Assembly: GCA_009841635.1 (NCBI GenBank)
Contig: VXLJ01000025.1
Location: forward strand, 56,563-120,562
Direction of reading: 5' to 3'
From: Gammaproteobacteria bacterium
Lineage (GTDB): Bacteria > Pseudomonadota > Gammaproteobacteria > Pseudomonadales > Azotimanducaceae
DNA length: 64,000 nt
Within the stretch, counting starts at the first letter, position 1; every line of letters begins with the position of its first letter. Below the pieces are notes generated by a model. That model saw only the letters and a program-made list of their open reading frames with translations. It was not told the DNA's origin and did not search any database. A program made the position numbers and the translations under genes. Shown in pieces: positions 44,953 through 55,112 of this stretch.

Positions 44953-45660
44953 TTATTCGTCCGCAGCATCGTCTGTGGCAGCAGCTTCACCCGCTTCCTC
45001 AGTGACTGCTTCACCTTCTTCCGTAACTGCAAGCTCTTCGCCTTCAACCGCCTCTTCTTCATCAAGCTGAGCGCGCAATATCGAAACGCTCACGACTGGA
45101 AGGTCGCGACTGGTGTCGTCGCTGGTGCCGAGACCAGTGATGGTTACGCCTTCTGGCAAAGCCAATCCAGACAAATGCACAGCACTGCCTACGTCTATGG
45201 TCTCCATGTCGACCACAATCGATTCTGGTAAATCCCTTGGTAGACAACTGACTTCAACTTCAATCAGATTCTTCGTGATTGTGCCACCACCAAGGCGTAC
45301 ACCGACGCAGTTATCTTCATTGACAAATCGAATTGGCACGGCGACCTGGATTTCCCGATCTTCGCGAATTCTTAAAAAGTCAATATGTGTAACTGCTTCA
45401 TTGGCAGGATGCCGTTGTACGTCACGAACCACCACGCGCTCAGCGTTGTCATTCATCTGCAGTTCAATGATCTGGGAGAGAAAGGTGTCGCTCTGCATCG
45501 CCTTCGACAAAACTCGCGTAGACAATGAGATATTGACGTTGTCCGCGCCAGCGCCATACACCACGCCTGGCACTTCATCGTCGTTACGCCGCATACGACC
45601 GACTGATCCTGACCCTGTCAGTTCTCGAGGCGTAACCTCTAAGGTCAATTGCGTTGCCAA
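44953..45660 (-). CDS. rplY: ribosomal protein bL25 (Ctc form)
   Basis: 235 residues, the longer Ctc-type L25 with two domains; binds 5S rRNA. N-domain: RELTGSGSVGRMRRNDDEVPGV and VRDVQRHPANEAVTHIDFLR; C-domain: LIEVEVSCLPRDLPESI. The last 40 residues form a very acidic Glu/Ala tail. E. coli L25 has only the N-domain (94 residues). 61 bp separates it from prs. Confidence 0.96.
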   Translation of the reverse strand: MATQLTLEVTPRELTGSGSVGRMRRNDDEVPGVVYGAGADNVNISLSTRVLSKAMQSDTFLSQIIELQMNDNAERVVVRDVQRHPANEAVTHIDFLRIREDREIQVAVPIRFVNEDNCVGVRLGGGTITKNLIEVEVSCLPRDLPESIVVDMETIDVGSAVHLSGLALPEGVTITGLGTSDDTSRDLPVVSVSILRAQLDEEEAVEGEELAVTEEGEAVTEEAGEAAATDDAADE

Positions 45661-45721
45661 CTTAAATCTCCTGCATGAATTACCCCAAATACCAACACGG
45701 CGGGGTTAAGAAAGAAACTAC

Positions 45722-46675
45722 TCAGACAAATAAGGCACTTACAGATTCACGCTCACATACGCGACGTATGGTCTCCGCGAGCGTAGCAGCCATGCTGAGT
45801 TGGTGAATTTTCGCACATTTTTGCGCTGCTGCGCAGAGCGGGATGGTATCTGTAACGACTAGGCTGTCCAATTCAGAGTTTTCAATGCGTTCGATCGCCG
45901 AGCCTGAGAGGACTGGGTGTGTAATGTAAGAAACGACTTTGCCAGCCCCTCGTTCTTTAAGGGCCGAAGCCGCATTACAGAGCGTACCAGCCGTATCTAC
46001 CAAGTCATCGACGATGATGCAGACACGATCGTCCACCTCGCCAATGATGTTTAGCACCTCGGATTCGTTCGCCCGTTCGCGGCGTTTATCAATGATGGCG
46101 ATATCGACGTTGCCGAGTCGTTTGGCGACTGCGCGGGCACGCACAACGCCACCGATATCAGGACTCACAACCACCACTCGTTGGCCGTAATCCTCGCTGA
46201 TCGCGTGTCCGATGAGCACAGACGAACCGTAGACATTGTCGACTGGGACATCGTAAAAACCCTGAATCTGCTCGGCATGCAAGTCAACGGTGATCAAGCG
46301 ATCAATGCCTGCTAAACACAGCATTTCTGCAACGACCTTAGCGCTTATAGGCACTCGCGCCATGGGTGCACGTCTGTCTTGACGCGAATAACCCAAATAA
46401 GGCATGACCGCTGTGATCCGTTGAACGGACGCACGTTTTAACGCATCGACCATGATCATGAATTCCATGAGGTGGTCGTTCGTTGGCGCGCAAGTGGACT
46501 GTATAAGAAAGATATCCATGCCGCGCACGTTGTCGGTGATCGTGACGCTTACTTCACCATCACTAAACCGGGCGATTTCAGCGCAACCCATTATGAAGTT
46601 GCCTTCTTGCGCGATTCGTGAAGCAAGTTGTGGCACGGATGTGCCGCTGAACATTCTGACCGGCGAGTCGCCCAC
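45722..46675 (-). CDS. prs: ribose-phosphate pyrophosphokinase
   Basis: 317 residues. Makes PRPP from ribose 5-phosphate and [64 protein letters not shown] and the PRPP loop [13 protein letters not shown] are all intact. The start shown is GTG 46675; ATG 46654 (MFSGTSVPQ) is an alternative. The tRNA-Gln gene lies 22 bp upstream and transcription probably continues through it. Confidence 0.97.
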   Translation of the reverse strand: MGDSPVRMFSGTSVPQLASRIAQEGNFIMGCAEIARFSDGEVSVTITDNVRGMDIFLIQSTCAPTNDHLMEFMIMVDALKRASVQRITAVMPYLGYSRQDRRAPMARVPISAKVVAEMLCLAGIDRLITVDLHAEQIQGFYDVPVDNVYGSSVLIGHAISEDYGQRVVVVSPDIGGVVRARAVAKRLGNVDIAIIDKRRERANESEVLNIIGEVDDRVCIIVDDLVDTAGTLCNAASALKERGAGKVVSYITHPVLSGSAIERIENSELDSLVVTDTIPLCAAAQKCAKIHQLSMAATLAETIRRVCERESVSALFV

Positions 46676-46697
46676 GAATCTTTTCCCTTGCTAGCGC

Positions 46698-46772
46698 TGG
46701 CTGGGGTGGCAGGACTCGAACCTGCGCATGGTGGGATCAAAACCCACTGCCTTACCGCTTGGCTACACCCCA
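46698..46772 (-). tRNA. tRNA-Gln (TTG)
   Basis: 75-nt cloverleaf with encoded CCA on the minus strand. Acceptor TGGGGTG/CACCCCA, anticodon stem GTGGG/CCCAC with loop TTTTGAT (anticodon TTG), T-loop TTCGAGT. Close to E. coli tRNA-Gln. It sits between lolB and prs. Confidence 0.96.
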
Positions 46773-46832
46773 CCAGGTCTGGCGCGAATTTTAATTTTGC
46801 GACTTGCTAGCTGTTGTATGTTTTGTGCGCAG

Positions 46833-47390
46833 TCAATTAGGTGCAATCCGCCAGCGATCGCACAGCACAAGTACCTCAATGTCCTCACTCGCCACACGCA
46901 GACGCTTACAGACCGCTTCGTCCGCGATGGTTTGGTGCGCTTCAACCTGCACATCAATATCGTCATACGACCAACCTTCGAGTGCTTTCGGGCTTGTTGC
47001 GCCTAGCGGCTGCAACAGCAGCCACCTGCCCAAGTCTCCGCCAACTTGCCACAGCGAAGTTGGCATATGAAACGCTAAGTCCTGAGGACTGATTTCGATC
47101 AGGCGGCCCTCAGCGTCCATCTTGGCGTAATGACCTTCTGACAAACTCAGTTTAGTTCGACCCAGGCCAAACGGACCCCAGAATTCGACGTTCGTGACAG
47201 TGCCATCGTAAGCTAAGTAAAAATCTAGCCGTAAAATTGTCTCGTCGGCTTGAATTCGCATACGACCGACAAGGTCATACTGAAATCCGGCAGAGGGGGC
47301 GTCGGAACCGAGTAGCGCAGCGCAGCCTGAGACCATTGCGCAAGCACAGAGACATATAAGCCGACTGCATCTTACGACGAGTGTCAACAA
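46833..47390 (-). CDS. lolB: outer-membrane lipoprotein LolB
   Basis: 185 residues. Accepts lipoproteins from LolA and inserts them in the outer membrane. Signal peptide with lipobox MVSGC (Cys about 23), then SAGFQYDLVGRMRIQ, VEFWGPFGLGRTKLSL and GRWLLLQPLGATSPKALEGW as in LolB. In many gammaproteobacteria lolB is followed by ispE and then tRNA-Gln/prs; here ispE is missing and the tRNA follows directly. Divergent from hemA across about 70 bp. Confidence 0.9.
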   Translation of the reverse strand: MLTLVVRCSRLICLCACAMVSGCAALLGSDAPSAGFQYDLVGRMRIQADETILRLDFYLAYDGTVTNVEFWGPFGLGRTKLSLSEGHYAKMDAEGRLIEISPQDLAFHMPTSLWQVGGDLGRWLLLQPLGATSPKALEGWSYDDIDVQVEAHQTIADEAVCKRLRVASEDIEVLVLCDRWRIAPN

Positions 47391-47459
47391 CCCTCCTGCG
47401 CCTTGAATTAGCCTAACTCGGCAACTGAATGCGATGGATCTGAAGCTATCTAGGTCGAT

Positions 47460-48719
47460 ATGCCGCTCCTAGTTTACGGCTTGAACCATGAGTCCACGTC
47501 ACTGGACATGCGCGGCCGTTTGTCAGTGGCAGAAGACGAACTAGCGCAAGCCTTGCTCGAGCTACGTGCCGAAACCCCAGATTTGGCGGAAGCCGCCATT
47601 CTATCGACCTGCAATCGCATCGAAATTCACGCTTATGCAAACGAAGATGGGATCGAATCCATCAAACAGTGGTTAGCGCATTCAAGGCAAGTCCCAATCG
47701 AAGAATTTAGCTTCGCAAGCTATGTGCATAAGGGACGCGCTGCTGCGGCCCACGCGATGCGAGTTGCGGCTGGCCTTGATTCCCAAATCTTAGGTGAACC
47801 TCAGATTCAAGGTCAGTTCAAGCTGGCCTATCGGCACGCACGAGAAAGCGGCACGTTAGGCAAAGAACTTAGTTTGCTTGAAGACTTTACGCTGCAAACG
47901 GCTAAGCGCATCCGCACCGAAACCAAAATCGGCGCAGAGCCTGTCAGCGTAGCCTTCGCCGCCGTAACAATGGCGAAACAGATATTCGCCGAGTTTGCGA
48001 CACAAAGCGTCTTGCTCATTGGTGCAGGAACCAACATTCAACTCATCGCTAAATATCTTCGAGAGTTGGGAATAACGAGCTTCACCATCGCAAACCGGAC
48101 GCGAACGAATGCCGAAATACTTGCCAGTGACTTGGCGGGTCGCGTCATCAATCTCGATGAAATCGCCGATGAACTCCACAATTTCGACATGGTTGTGAGT
48201 TCCACTGGTAGCGCGAAACCCATCGTGACCGAAAAAATGCTGTCAAACGCGTCGCGCTTGCGGCGCCACCGGGCTATGTTCGTTGCCGATTTAGGCGTGC
48301 CCCGCGATGTCGAAGCCAAAGCGGCCAACCTACCTGATGTTTACCTGCACACGGTCGACGATCTCTCGACCATCATCTCCCAAAGTCTGACTAAACGACA
48401 GGAATTCACCACGATTGCGGAACGGCTGATCGACGACGGCGTTGAATGCTATGTTCGTAAACGTCGCCTCCAATTAGAAGCAAAGCTGCTTTCGAATTAC
48501 CGAACTCAAGTAGACACCATACGCGCAACAGCACTCAAGACAGCGCATAAGAACCTTGATGCCGGTGACGATCCCGCCACTGTCATGAGTCAACTCGCAG
48601 ATCATTTGACCAAGCAGCTTGCCCATAAACCAACGATTTCGATTCGACAAGCCACAGCGTCTGGCAACGAAGCTTTTTTACACTTGCTTAAAGAAATCTA
48701 CGAACTCGACACTGTGTAA
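47460..48719 (+). CDS. hemA: glutamyl-tRNA reductase
   Basis: 419 residues. First committed step of C5 tetrapyrrole synthesis: NADPH reduction of Glu-tRNA to glutamate-1-semialdehyde. Catalytic Cys in ILSTCNRIEIHAY near 50; GLDSQILGEPQIQGQFKLAY, the nucleotide-binding LLIGAGTNIQLIAKYL and FVADLGVPRDVEAK are conserved; a C-terminal dimerisation domain follows. First gene of hemA-prfA-prmC. Confidence 0.97.
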   Translation: MPLLVYGLNHESTSLDMRGRLSVAEDELAQALLELRAETPDLAEAAILSTCNRIEIHAYANEDGIESIKQWLAHSRQVPIEEFSFASYVHKGRAAAAHAMRVAAGLDSQILGEPQIQGQFKLAYRHARESGTLGKELSLLEDFTLQTAKRIRTETKIGAEPVSVAFAAVTMAKQIFAEFATQSVLLIGAGTNIQLIAKYLRELGITSFTIANRTRTNAEILASDLAGRVINLDEIADELHNFDMVVSSTGSAKPIVTEKMLSNASRLRRHRAMFVADLGVPRDVEAKAANLPDVYLHTVDDLSTIISQSLTKRQEFTTIAERLIDDGVECYVRKRRLQLEAKLLSNYRTQVDTIRATALKTAHKNLDAGDDPATVMSQLADHLTKQLAHKPTISIRQATASGNEAFLHLLKEIYELDTV

Positions 48720-48728
48720 GTGCCAGCT

Positions 48729-49841
48729 ATGGCCCTTTCTGAAAACCTTCAAAGCAAACTTGAGCAAATCTGCGATCGGCATGAAGAGCTTGGCAGACTG
48801 CTAACGGAAGCAGAAGTCGTTGCTGACCGCGTGCGTTTTCCGCAGCTGTCGCGTGAATATAGCGAGCTTGAGCAAGTTGTCGCGGCTTTCACGCTATATC
48901 GATCCTACGTAGACGACCTTACGCAAGCGCAAGACCTCGCCAACGAAGACGATGAGGAAATGCGCGCGCTCGCGCTAGAGACCGTTGCCGAATTGACACC
49001 GCTCCTTGAATCGCAGGTTGAGACTTTGCAACGCTCGCTGTTGCCAAAAGACCCAAACGACGATGCAAATGTATATTTAGAAATTCGTGCAGGCACGGGT
49101 GGTGAAGAAGCTGGGTTGTTCAGCGCGGACCTATTCAATATGTATCTCGGCTACGCTAACGCGCGAGGTTGGCAAAACGAGCTGGTCAGTGCCAATACGA
49201 CGGGCATCGGAGGCTTCAAGCAAGTTGTCGTGCGCTTGGCTGGTCGCGATGTCTACAGCAAATTGAAATTCGAGGCTGGGGCGCATCGTGTGCAGCGCGT
49301 ACCTAAAACTGAATCGCAAGGGCGCATTCATACATCAGCTTGCACCGTCGCAGTCATGCCGGACAAAGACGAGGACATAGATATCGAAATCGATAAAAGC
49401 GAGCTTCGAATCGACCGCTATCGCGCATCTGGTGCTGGCGGCCAGCATGTAAATAAAACAGATTCAGCGGTTCGCATCACCCACTTGCCGACCGGCACAG
49501 TCGCTGAGTGCCAACAAGAGCGTTCACAAATTCGCAATAGAGAGCGTGCTATGAGTTTGTTGCTGGCGAAATTGCGCGATGCTGAATTGACACAGCGGCG
49601 GAATCAGGAAGCATCCGATCGCAAAGCACAGGTGGGTTCAGGCGATCGTTCGGAGCGCATTCGGACCTACAACTTTCCACAAGGCCGTATCACCGACCAT
49701 CGGATCAACTTGACGCTATACAAGCTCGACGAGGTGCTTGCAGGCGAGCTGGATCAAATCATTGAACCGCTTACTTTAAACCATCAAGCGGAACAGCTCC
49801 AAGAACTTCACGCCACCAATGGAGAAGTGCCAACTTCGTAA
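48729..49841 (+). CDS. prfA: peptide chain release factor 1
   Basis: 370 residues. Reads UAA and UAG. GGQ motif in [17 protein letters not shown]; the codon-recognition tripeptide is PKT ([13 protein letters not shown]), a PxT variant (PAT in E. coli). ATG 48729 is preferred; GTG 48720 directly after the hemA stop is in frame. Its stop overlaps the prmC ATG (TAATG). Confidence 0.97.
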   Translation: MALSENLQSKLEQICDRHEELGRLLTEAEVVADRVRFPQLSREYSELEQVVAAFTLYRSYVDDLTQAQDLANEDDEEMRALALETVAELTPLLESQVETLQRSLLPKDPNDDANVYLEIRAGTGGEEAGLFSADLFNMYLGYANARGWQNELVSANTTGIGGFKQVVVRLAGRDVYSKLKFEAGAHRVQRVPKTESQGRIHTSACTVAVMPDKDEDIDIEIDKSELRIDRYRASGAGGQHVNKTDSAVRITHLPTGTVAECQQERSQIRNRERAMSLLLAKLRDAELTQRRNQEASDRKAQVGSGDRSERIRTYNFPQGRITDHRINLTLYKLDEVLAGELDQIIEPLTLNHQAEQLQELHATNGEVPTS

Positions 49842-50665
49842 TGCTCGCACCAACTGACCGTTCGCTCGCGAGTTGGTACGCATACGCGCAATCGCAATTA
49901 ACTGAAGAAGATGCGCGTATCTTGTCAGCGAGCGCGTTCGACGTTGAGTTCTCTGAACTTGTCGCCAACAACGACGTCGGGCGCATATCGGACGCTTCAA
50001 TCAAACGACTAAAGTGCTTCGTCAAGCGTCGCGTGCGTGGCGAGCCCGTCGCATATATTCTCGGAAGCCGTGGATTCTGGCGGCACGACTTTACGGTGAC
50101 GCCAGCGACTCTGATCCCGCGGCCTGAAACCGAGACATTAGTTGAAACGGTTTTGCCGTTTCTAGGTGAAGATTCACGTGTATTGGACTTGGGAACCGGT
50201 TCTGGCGCAATCGGCTTGTCCGTTGCCGAAGAGCGTGGCGCTGACGTTGTGCTCGCCGATGCTTCCGCTGAAGCACTTGCCATCGCACGCTTAAATGCAG
50301 AGCGTCTTGGGCTGAACGCAAAGTTTGTGAAGTCCGACTGGTACCAAAACATCGAAGGAAGGTTTAACTACATCGTTTCAAACCCGCCGTATGTCGCATC
50401 CAATGACGAACATTTGCAGCAAGGCGATTTAGTGTTTGAACCAAACCTTGCCTTAGACGGCGGACCCGATGGCTTGGCGGCATTGCGCGAGGTTATTCGG
50501 CATGCGCCGTCCCACCTAGCTAGTTGCGGCAGACTAGCAGTTGAACACGGCTACGATCAAGGGTCCGCCGTGCGATGCTTGTTTGAGCAGGCCGGCTTCC
50601 AGTGCGTCCAAACTACACGCGATCTGGGGAATCTTGAGCGGGTTACACACGGCGTGACTCAATGA
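49841..50665 (+). CDS. prmC: release factor glutamine methyltransferase
   Basis: 274 residues. N5-methylates the GGQ glutamine of release factors. GEPVAYILGSRGFW, TLIPRPETETLVE, VLDLGTGSGAIGLSVA and the catalytic YIVSNPPYVAS are complete. Translational coupling with prfA (TAATG) and with the ThiF-like gene (ATGA overlap). Confidence 0.96.
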   Translation: MLAPTDRSLASWYAYAQSQLTEEDARILSASAFDVEFSELVANNDVGRISDASIKRLKCFVKRRVRGEPVAYILGSRGFWRHDFTVTPATLIPRPETETLVETVLPFLGEDSRVLDLGTGSGAIGLSVAEERGADVVLADASAEALAIARLNAERLGLNAKFVKSDWYQNIEGRFNYIVSNPPYVASNDEHLQQGDLVFEPNLALDGGPDGLAALREVIRHAPSHLASCGRLAVEHGYDQGSAVRCLFEQAGFQCVQTTRDLGNLERVTHGVTQ

Positions 50666-51414
50666 CCGACGAAGAGCTGCTGCGGTATAGTCGCCAAATC
50701 ATGCTTCCCGAAGTGGACGTTGAAGGTCAAGACAAGATATGCGCCGGACATGTAGCGATTGTGGGACTCGGCGGACTAGGTTCACCTGCGGCGTTGTACC
50801 TTGCCAGCGCGGGTGTAGGCACGCTCACGCTCATCGACGACGATCAGGTGGAAATCTCCAATCTGCAACGTCAGATCATTCATACTGAGCGGTCCCTGAA
50901 CAGCGCGAAAGTTGAATCTGCGCAGAGAGCCATCGCACACTTGAATCGCGCGATTCACGTACACAGCGTTGCAAGACGACTCGACGAGAACGAATTCGCT
51001 GCATTAGCGAGTACTGTTGACGTTGTGCTCGACGCCACCGACAACTTTGCCACACGCTACGCCATTAATCGAGCTTGCGTAGCTACCAAAACGCCGCTCG
51101 TTTCTGGTGCGGCGATTCGCATGGAAGGACAAGTCAGCGTCTTCGATCCGCGGCTAGAACATTCACCGTGCTATCAGTGCTTATATCGGGACGGGTTAGA
51201 CGAAGCGCTCAATTGCGCGGAGAATGGCGTGCTAGCGCCAGTTGTTGGCATCATCGGTACCATGCAGGCCATGGAAACGCTCAAATTGCTTGGCGAATTT
51301 GGCGAACCATTAGTTGGCCGCGTGATTTATTTCGATGCCAAACGCACTGAGGTGCGATCGCTCAAGCTGAATCGCGACCCGGCGTGCGCGACCTGCAGTT
51401 CAAACAAAGTCTAG
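50662..51414 (+). CDS. moeB: MoeB/ThiF-type adenylyltransferase
   Basis: 250-residue E1-like enzyme that adenylates the C-terminal Gly of MoaD or ThiS. ATP motif VAIVGLGGLGSPAALYLASA; DDDQVEISNLQRQ, the catalytic-Cys region LNCAENGVLAPVVGI, and zinc CxxC pairs CYQC and CATC. Family usually MoeB in the prmC neighbourhood; ThiF is the alternative, and no molybdopterin or thiamine genes adjoin it. Overlaps prmC by 4 bp and converges on lipB. Confidence 0.88.
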   Translation: MTDEELLRYSRQIMLPEVDVEGQDKICAGHVAIVGLGGLGSPAALYLASAGVGTLTLIDDDQVEISNLQRQIIHTERSLNSAKVESAQRAIAHLNRAIHVHSVARRLDENEFAALASTVDVVLDATDNFATRYAINRACVATKTPLVSGAAIRMEGQVSVFDPRLEHSPCYQCLYRDGLDEALNCAENGVLAPVVGIIGTMQAMETLKLLGEFGEPLVGRVIYFDAKRTEVRSLKLNRDPACATCSSNKV

Positions 51415-51448
51415 CTGAAGAAGACGCTCGTTCTAAGCAAACACCTGT

Positions 51449-52078
51449 TTAGGTGGCACCTAGTGCCGTAACTCGCGCTGAACAAAGAGTTTTAAAAGTC
51501 TCCTCAAAGATGAGTTTGGCATCGTCGAAGACGACGTTTGGCACCAAATCGCTAAGTTGCGTAACAGTCATGCCAGGTATGCCACAGGGTTCGATGACGT
51601 TAAACGGTTTTAAGTCCATCGCCACGTTCAGACTTATGCCGTGATATGTGCAACTGCGGCGGACTCGCAAACCAAGCGCGCCGATTTTGCGTCCTGCCGT
51701 GTAAACGCCTGGATTACCAGGCATTCGTTCTGCGACGACACCAAAGCTGTCGAGGGTATCGATCATCGATTGTTCTAGCAAGCAAACAAAATCGTGCACG
51801 GATATTTTGGCACGCTTCAGGTCAACCAGTGCATACCCAACAATCTGCCCCGGACCGTGATAGGTGACCTGTCCGCCACGGTCTGATTCGACGATTGGAA
51901 TGGTTGTGTCTAACAAAAAATGGCTATGGTTGGCGGTTTGTCCGAGCGTGAAAACTGGCAAATGTTCAGTCAGCCATAGCTCGTCTGGTGTCGCATGATC
52001 GCGCGCAGCCGTAAAGGACTGCATGCGTTGCCAAGTTTCCCGATAGTCGGTTGTGCCCAGATCCCTAACTTTCAGCAT
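51449..52078 (-). CDS. lipB: octanoyl-[ACP]:protein transferase
   Basis: 209 residues. Transfers octanoyl from ACP to lipoyl domains. RGGQVTYHGPGQIVGYALVDL, the Lys region KIGALGLRVRRSCTYHGISLN and the acyl-Cys region EPCGIPGMTVTQL are intact. Overlaps dacA by 14 bp. Neither ybeD (usually between dacA and lipB) nor lipA is present. Confidence 0.96.
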   Translation of the reverse strand: MLKVRDLGTTDYRETWQRMQSFTAARDHATPDELWLTEHLPVFTLGQTANHSHFLLDTTIPIVESDRGGQVTYHGPGQIVGYALVDLKRAKISVHDFVCLLEQSMIDTLDSFGVVAERMPGNPGVYTAGRKIGALGLRVRRSCTYHGISLNVAMDLKPFNVIEPCGIPGMTVTQLSDLVPNVVFDDAKLIFEETFKTLCSARVTALGAT

Positions 52079-53249
52079 TACCGGGTGCGCTGTCGGCGGG
52101 GTTCTCTTCTATATCCTCAAACATAAATAGCACGCTATCCCACACGCGACCAAAAAATCCCTTCTCTTGAACGCTTCCCAACGTGATCAGCGGGACGCTT
52201 GCAATGAGCTCATTTCCCGCGAAGACCTGCATTTCACCGATTCGAGAACCACTTTTTACTGGCGCTTCTAAGAAACTCGGCATGTTCAGTTTATGCGAGA
52301 CATCATTGAATCGACGTTGGAGCATGGTGGTTTTGACTGTTTCACCGATACCAATCGCTACATTCTCAGAGGTGCCGAACCAAACGCGTAGATTGCCCAT
52401 GGATTCACCATGGGAATATAGAACTTGTGTTCGATAGTTGCGAAAGCCGTAACTCAATAGCTTTCGCGTTTCGGTTGTGCGCACTGCAGCGCTTTCCGCG
52501 CCCATGACCACGCTTATTAGGCGCATGTCGTCGCGCTTAGCTGATACCGCCAAACAATAGCCTGCTTCCTCGGTATAGCCTGTTTTAACACCATCGACAC
52601 TTGGGTCCAGCGCAAGCAGGCGATTGCGATTCGGTTGTTTTATGTTGTTGTATTCGAACTCTCGTTCAGCGTAGATCTTGTAGTGGTCTGGGTAATCGTT
52701 GATTAAAGCATCGGACAATATCGCCACGTCGCGAGCGGACATATAGTGGTCCGGGTCAGGCAAGCCAGTCGAGTTGACGAAATGAGAATCTTCTAGTCCA
52801 ATCGCCTTGCCAGTTGCGTTCATCATCATGGCAAACTGAGGTTCAGCCCCTGCAACGTGCTCAGCGACCGCCACGCTAGCATCATTGCCTGATTGGATGA
52901 TGACCCCACGCAACAGATCCGAGAATGACACCTTCGAGTTTGGGTCAATAAACATACGCGAACCGATGGCGCGCCACGCGTTCTCGCTTACAAGCACCTC
53001 GTCGTCCATCGAAACTGCCCCAGCAGCGATTTCCGCAGCAGCGACATAACTTGTCATGATTTTGGTCAGACTGGCGGGTGGCAGTTTCTCACGGCTGTTC
53101 TTTTCTAGCAGAATACTGTGTGTCTCTGCATCCATGAGCACGTACCCGCTCGCCGCGATCGGTGGTGGTGGCGGCAAAATCAACTGAGCAGTCGCGCTCA
53201 AACCAACTGAGCACAAGATAGCAACCACTAAGAGCCGCATAGATTTCAC
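52065..53249 (-). CDS. dacA: D-alanyl-D-alanine carboxypeptidase (PBP5/6 type)
   Basis: 394 residues with an N-terminal signal peptide. Trims the terminal D-Ala of peptidoglycan in the periplasm. SxxK in PPASLTKIMTSYV, SxN in IIQSGNDASVAVAEH, KTG in DGVKTGYTEEAGYCL; a PBP5_C domain and a C-terminal helix that may anchor at the membrane follow. Three bp after rlpA, so the cell-wall genes are one transcription unit. Confidence 0.96.
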   Translation of the reverse strand: MKSMRLLVVAILCSVGLSATAQLILPPPPPIAASGYVLMDAETHSILLEKNSREKLPPASLTKIMTSYVAAAEIAAGAVSMDDEVLVSENAWRAIGSRMFIDPNSKVSFSDLLRGVIIQSGNDASVAVAEHVAGAEPQFAMMMNATGKAIGLEDSHFVNSTGLPDPDHYMSARDVAILSDALINDYPDHYKIYAEREFEYNNIKQPNRNRLLALDPSVDGVKTGYTEEAGYCLAVSAKRDDMRLISVVMGAESAAVRTTETRKLLSYGFRNYRTQVLYSHGESMGNLRVWFGTSENVAIGIGETVKTTMLQRRFNDVSHKLNMPSFLEAPVKSGSRIGEMQVFAGNELIASVPLITLGSVQEKGFFGRVWDSVLFMFEDIEENPADSAPGNAES

Positions 53250-53252
53250 GCA

Positions 53253-54032
53253 CTACTCCTTTAGTAATGTAGACGTTAATTGCAGATTGATTGACAGCCA
53301 ATCAACGACGTAATTCGCGTCCGTCAACGTTCCGAACGGACTTATTCGCACCCGATAACGATTTTCGTACTGGTGCGGAATGACCATCACATTTAAATGA
53401 CCTAGGTTGATTGCTTTGAGGCGATTCACTACATCCAACGCCGTATCGCGACCATACATGTAGTTGGTTTCTAACACGTAGTTCGGATTCATCGTGTCAA
53501 GCAATTTGATTCGCACCGGGCGGGAACGCGCATTGCCGAACCCCAACTTCATGGCCGCCGCGCGCGATAAATCAATCAAGCCTTCTGCTCGAAATGGACC
53601 CCGATCATTAACCCGTACGATGGTTTCTACCCCGTTATCGAGATTCGTCACAAGCACGAATGACGGCAACGGCAAGTAACGATGCGCGGCTACTAGCGAA
53701 TTGTTGTCGAACGATTCACCACTCAAAGCTTGGCGATCGTCAAATCTCTCATTTCGCCAAAACGCAATCCCATCGGCCATGTACGCGTGCACGTTGGACC
53801 ACGTTGTGAAGCTGCTCGCAGCGACAAGGTAGCGTCCATTGCCACGGAGTTTGGATAGGTGCGTCTCGACGGGCGGATCTGGAAACCACACTGGTTCAAC
53901 CGTGGCTGGCCGCGTCTCATTAGCTTGCGGATACCACTGGGAGAATGGTGCCGGCTGCCAGACTGGTATCGGCACGGGTGCGCAACCAGCCAAGCCGACC
54001 AATGCGACTAAGACCCATAGCGATTGCCTCAT
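53253..54032 (-). CDS. rlpA: septal ring lytic transglycosylase RlpA
   Basis: 259 residues. Lipobox VGLAGC places it as an outer-membrane lipoprotein. Double-psi barrel: SFVLVTNLDNGVETIVRVND and NDRGPFRAEGLIDLSRAAAM, the latter with the catalytic Asp. A C-terminal SPOR-like stretch (YRVRISPFGTLTDANYVVDW) binds denuded glycans at the septum. Cuts naked glycan strands. Overlaps mltB by 4 bp. Confidence 0.93.
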   Translation of the reverse strand: MRQSLWVLVALVGLAGCAPVPIPVWQPAPFSQWYPQANETRPATVEPVWFPDPPVETHLSKLRGNGRYLVAASSFTTWSNVHAYMADGIAFWRNERFDDRQALSGESFDNNSLVAAHRYLPLPSFVLVTNLDNGVETIVRVNDRGPFRAEGLIDLSRAAAMKLGFGNARSRPVRIKLLDTMNPNYVLETNYMYGRDTALDVVNRLKAINLGHLNVMVIPHQYENRYRVRISPFGTLTDANYVVDWLSINLQLTSTLLKE

Positions 54033-55099
54033 AGGGCGGAGGCAATGGCTTCCGAAACTTCGACCACCGCTTTTGCGTATAGCCGACTGATGTTGTACCG
54101 GGTGATCACATAAAAATTGTGGTAGCCAAGATAGTGACGAATGGCATCTTCGTTCTCATAGCGAAACAATGCCGCATAAGCGGAATCGCGTGTGTCCGCC
54201 GTTTGAACACCTTTCGCTTTCCATTCAGCGATCGTGTGTGTTGGCGAATACGAATCATTTGCGAGATCGTCTAGATTCGCTGCATCCTGCGCTAAACCTA
54301 CCTGTGCAATGATGGGTTCACCATGTTGCCAGCCGTGATCCTTGAAATACGCTGCGACGCTCCCGATTGCATCAACCACGTTATTCCAAATGTCTCGGTT
54401 ACCGTCCCCGTCGTAATCAATTGCATAGTGTCGATAGCTAGATGGAATGAACTGACCGTATCCCATCGCGCCGGCATACGAGCCGACCAGCTCGCCAATT
54501 TCGACCGTTGAACCCAACGTCGCGCCGGCATTGGGGCGTTGGCACGAATCATCTCGGTCAAACGGTCGAACTCGTTCTTCACATGCGAGGACAAGAAACT
54601 CTTCGAGCTGCCCAATAAAGAACTCAGCTCGCTTGGGATAGTCGAACCCGAGCGTCGCAAGCGCATCTAGTACACGATGCTTACCCTTGTTACGACCGTA
54701 ATTCGTCTCAACGCCAATGATGGCAACGATGATTTCCTTCGGCACACCGAAGTCGGTTTCCGCCCTTTGAAGGGTTTCCCAGTTGGCATGTGTGAAGGCA
54801 ACACCGTCTTGAATCCTTGTCGGGGTAACAAATATCTTTTGATAGGCGACCCAAGGTTTTGCCTCTGCCGGTCTCGTAATCAAATCGATGATGTCTTGTC
54901 GATAAGCGGCCTGATTGAGCACATCGCGGACATCCGAAGCCAGGAAGCCATGCTGCTCAACCATGGTCGCGATAAATGCTTCGACGTCTTCACGACCGGT
55001 GTAATCGCCCGCCTTCGCGAGCAATGCTGTTAACAACAACATGCCTAGAAGGCATGGTTTAACGAATAAGTTCAAATCAATCCTTGATCGTATGGTCAT
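54029..55099 (-). CDS. mltB: lytic murein transglycosylase B
   Basis: 356 residues from ATG 55099 (longer frame to 55177 overlaps rodA and lacks similarity). Cleaves MurNAc-GlcNAc bonds forming 1,6-anhydro ends. Hydrophobic N-terminal signal (LLGMLLLTALLAKAGDY) without an obvious lipobox Cys, so probably periplasmic soluble. Catalytic Glu in IIGVETNYGRNKGKHRVLDA; YAGAMGYGQFIPSSYRHYAIDYDGD segment is diagnostic. Fits the mrdA-rodA-mltB-rlpA cluster. Confidence 0.95.
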   Translation of the reverse strand: MTIRSRIDLNLFVKPCLLGMLLLTALLAKAGDYTGREDVEAFIATMVEQHGFLASDVRDVLNQAAYRQDIIDLITRPAEAKPWVAYQKIFVTPTRIQDGVAFTHANWETLQRAETDFGVPKEIIVAIIGVETNYGRNKGKHRVLDALATLGFDYPKRAEFFIGQLEEFLVLACEERVRPFDRDDSCQRPNAGATLGSTVEIGELVGSYAGAMGYGQFIPSSYRHYAIDYDGDGNRDIWNNVVDAIGSVAAYFKDHGWQHGEPIIAQVGLAQDAANLDDLANDSYSPTHTIAEWKAKGVQTADTRDSAYAALFRYENEDAIRHYLGYHNFYVITRYNISRLYAKAVVEVSEAIASAL

Positions 55100-55112
55100 C
55101 CGTGAGGGTTGG

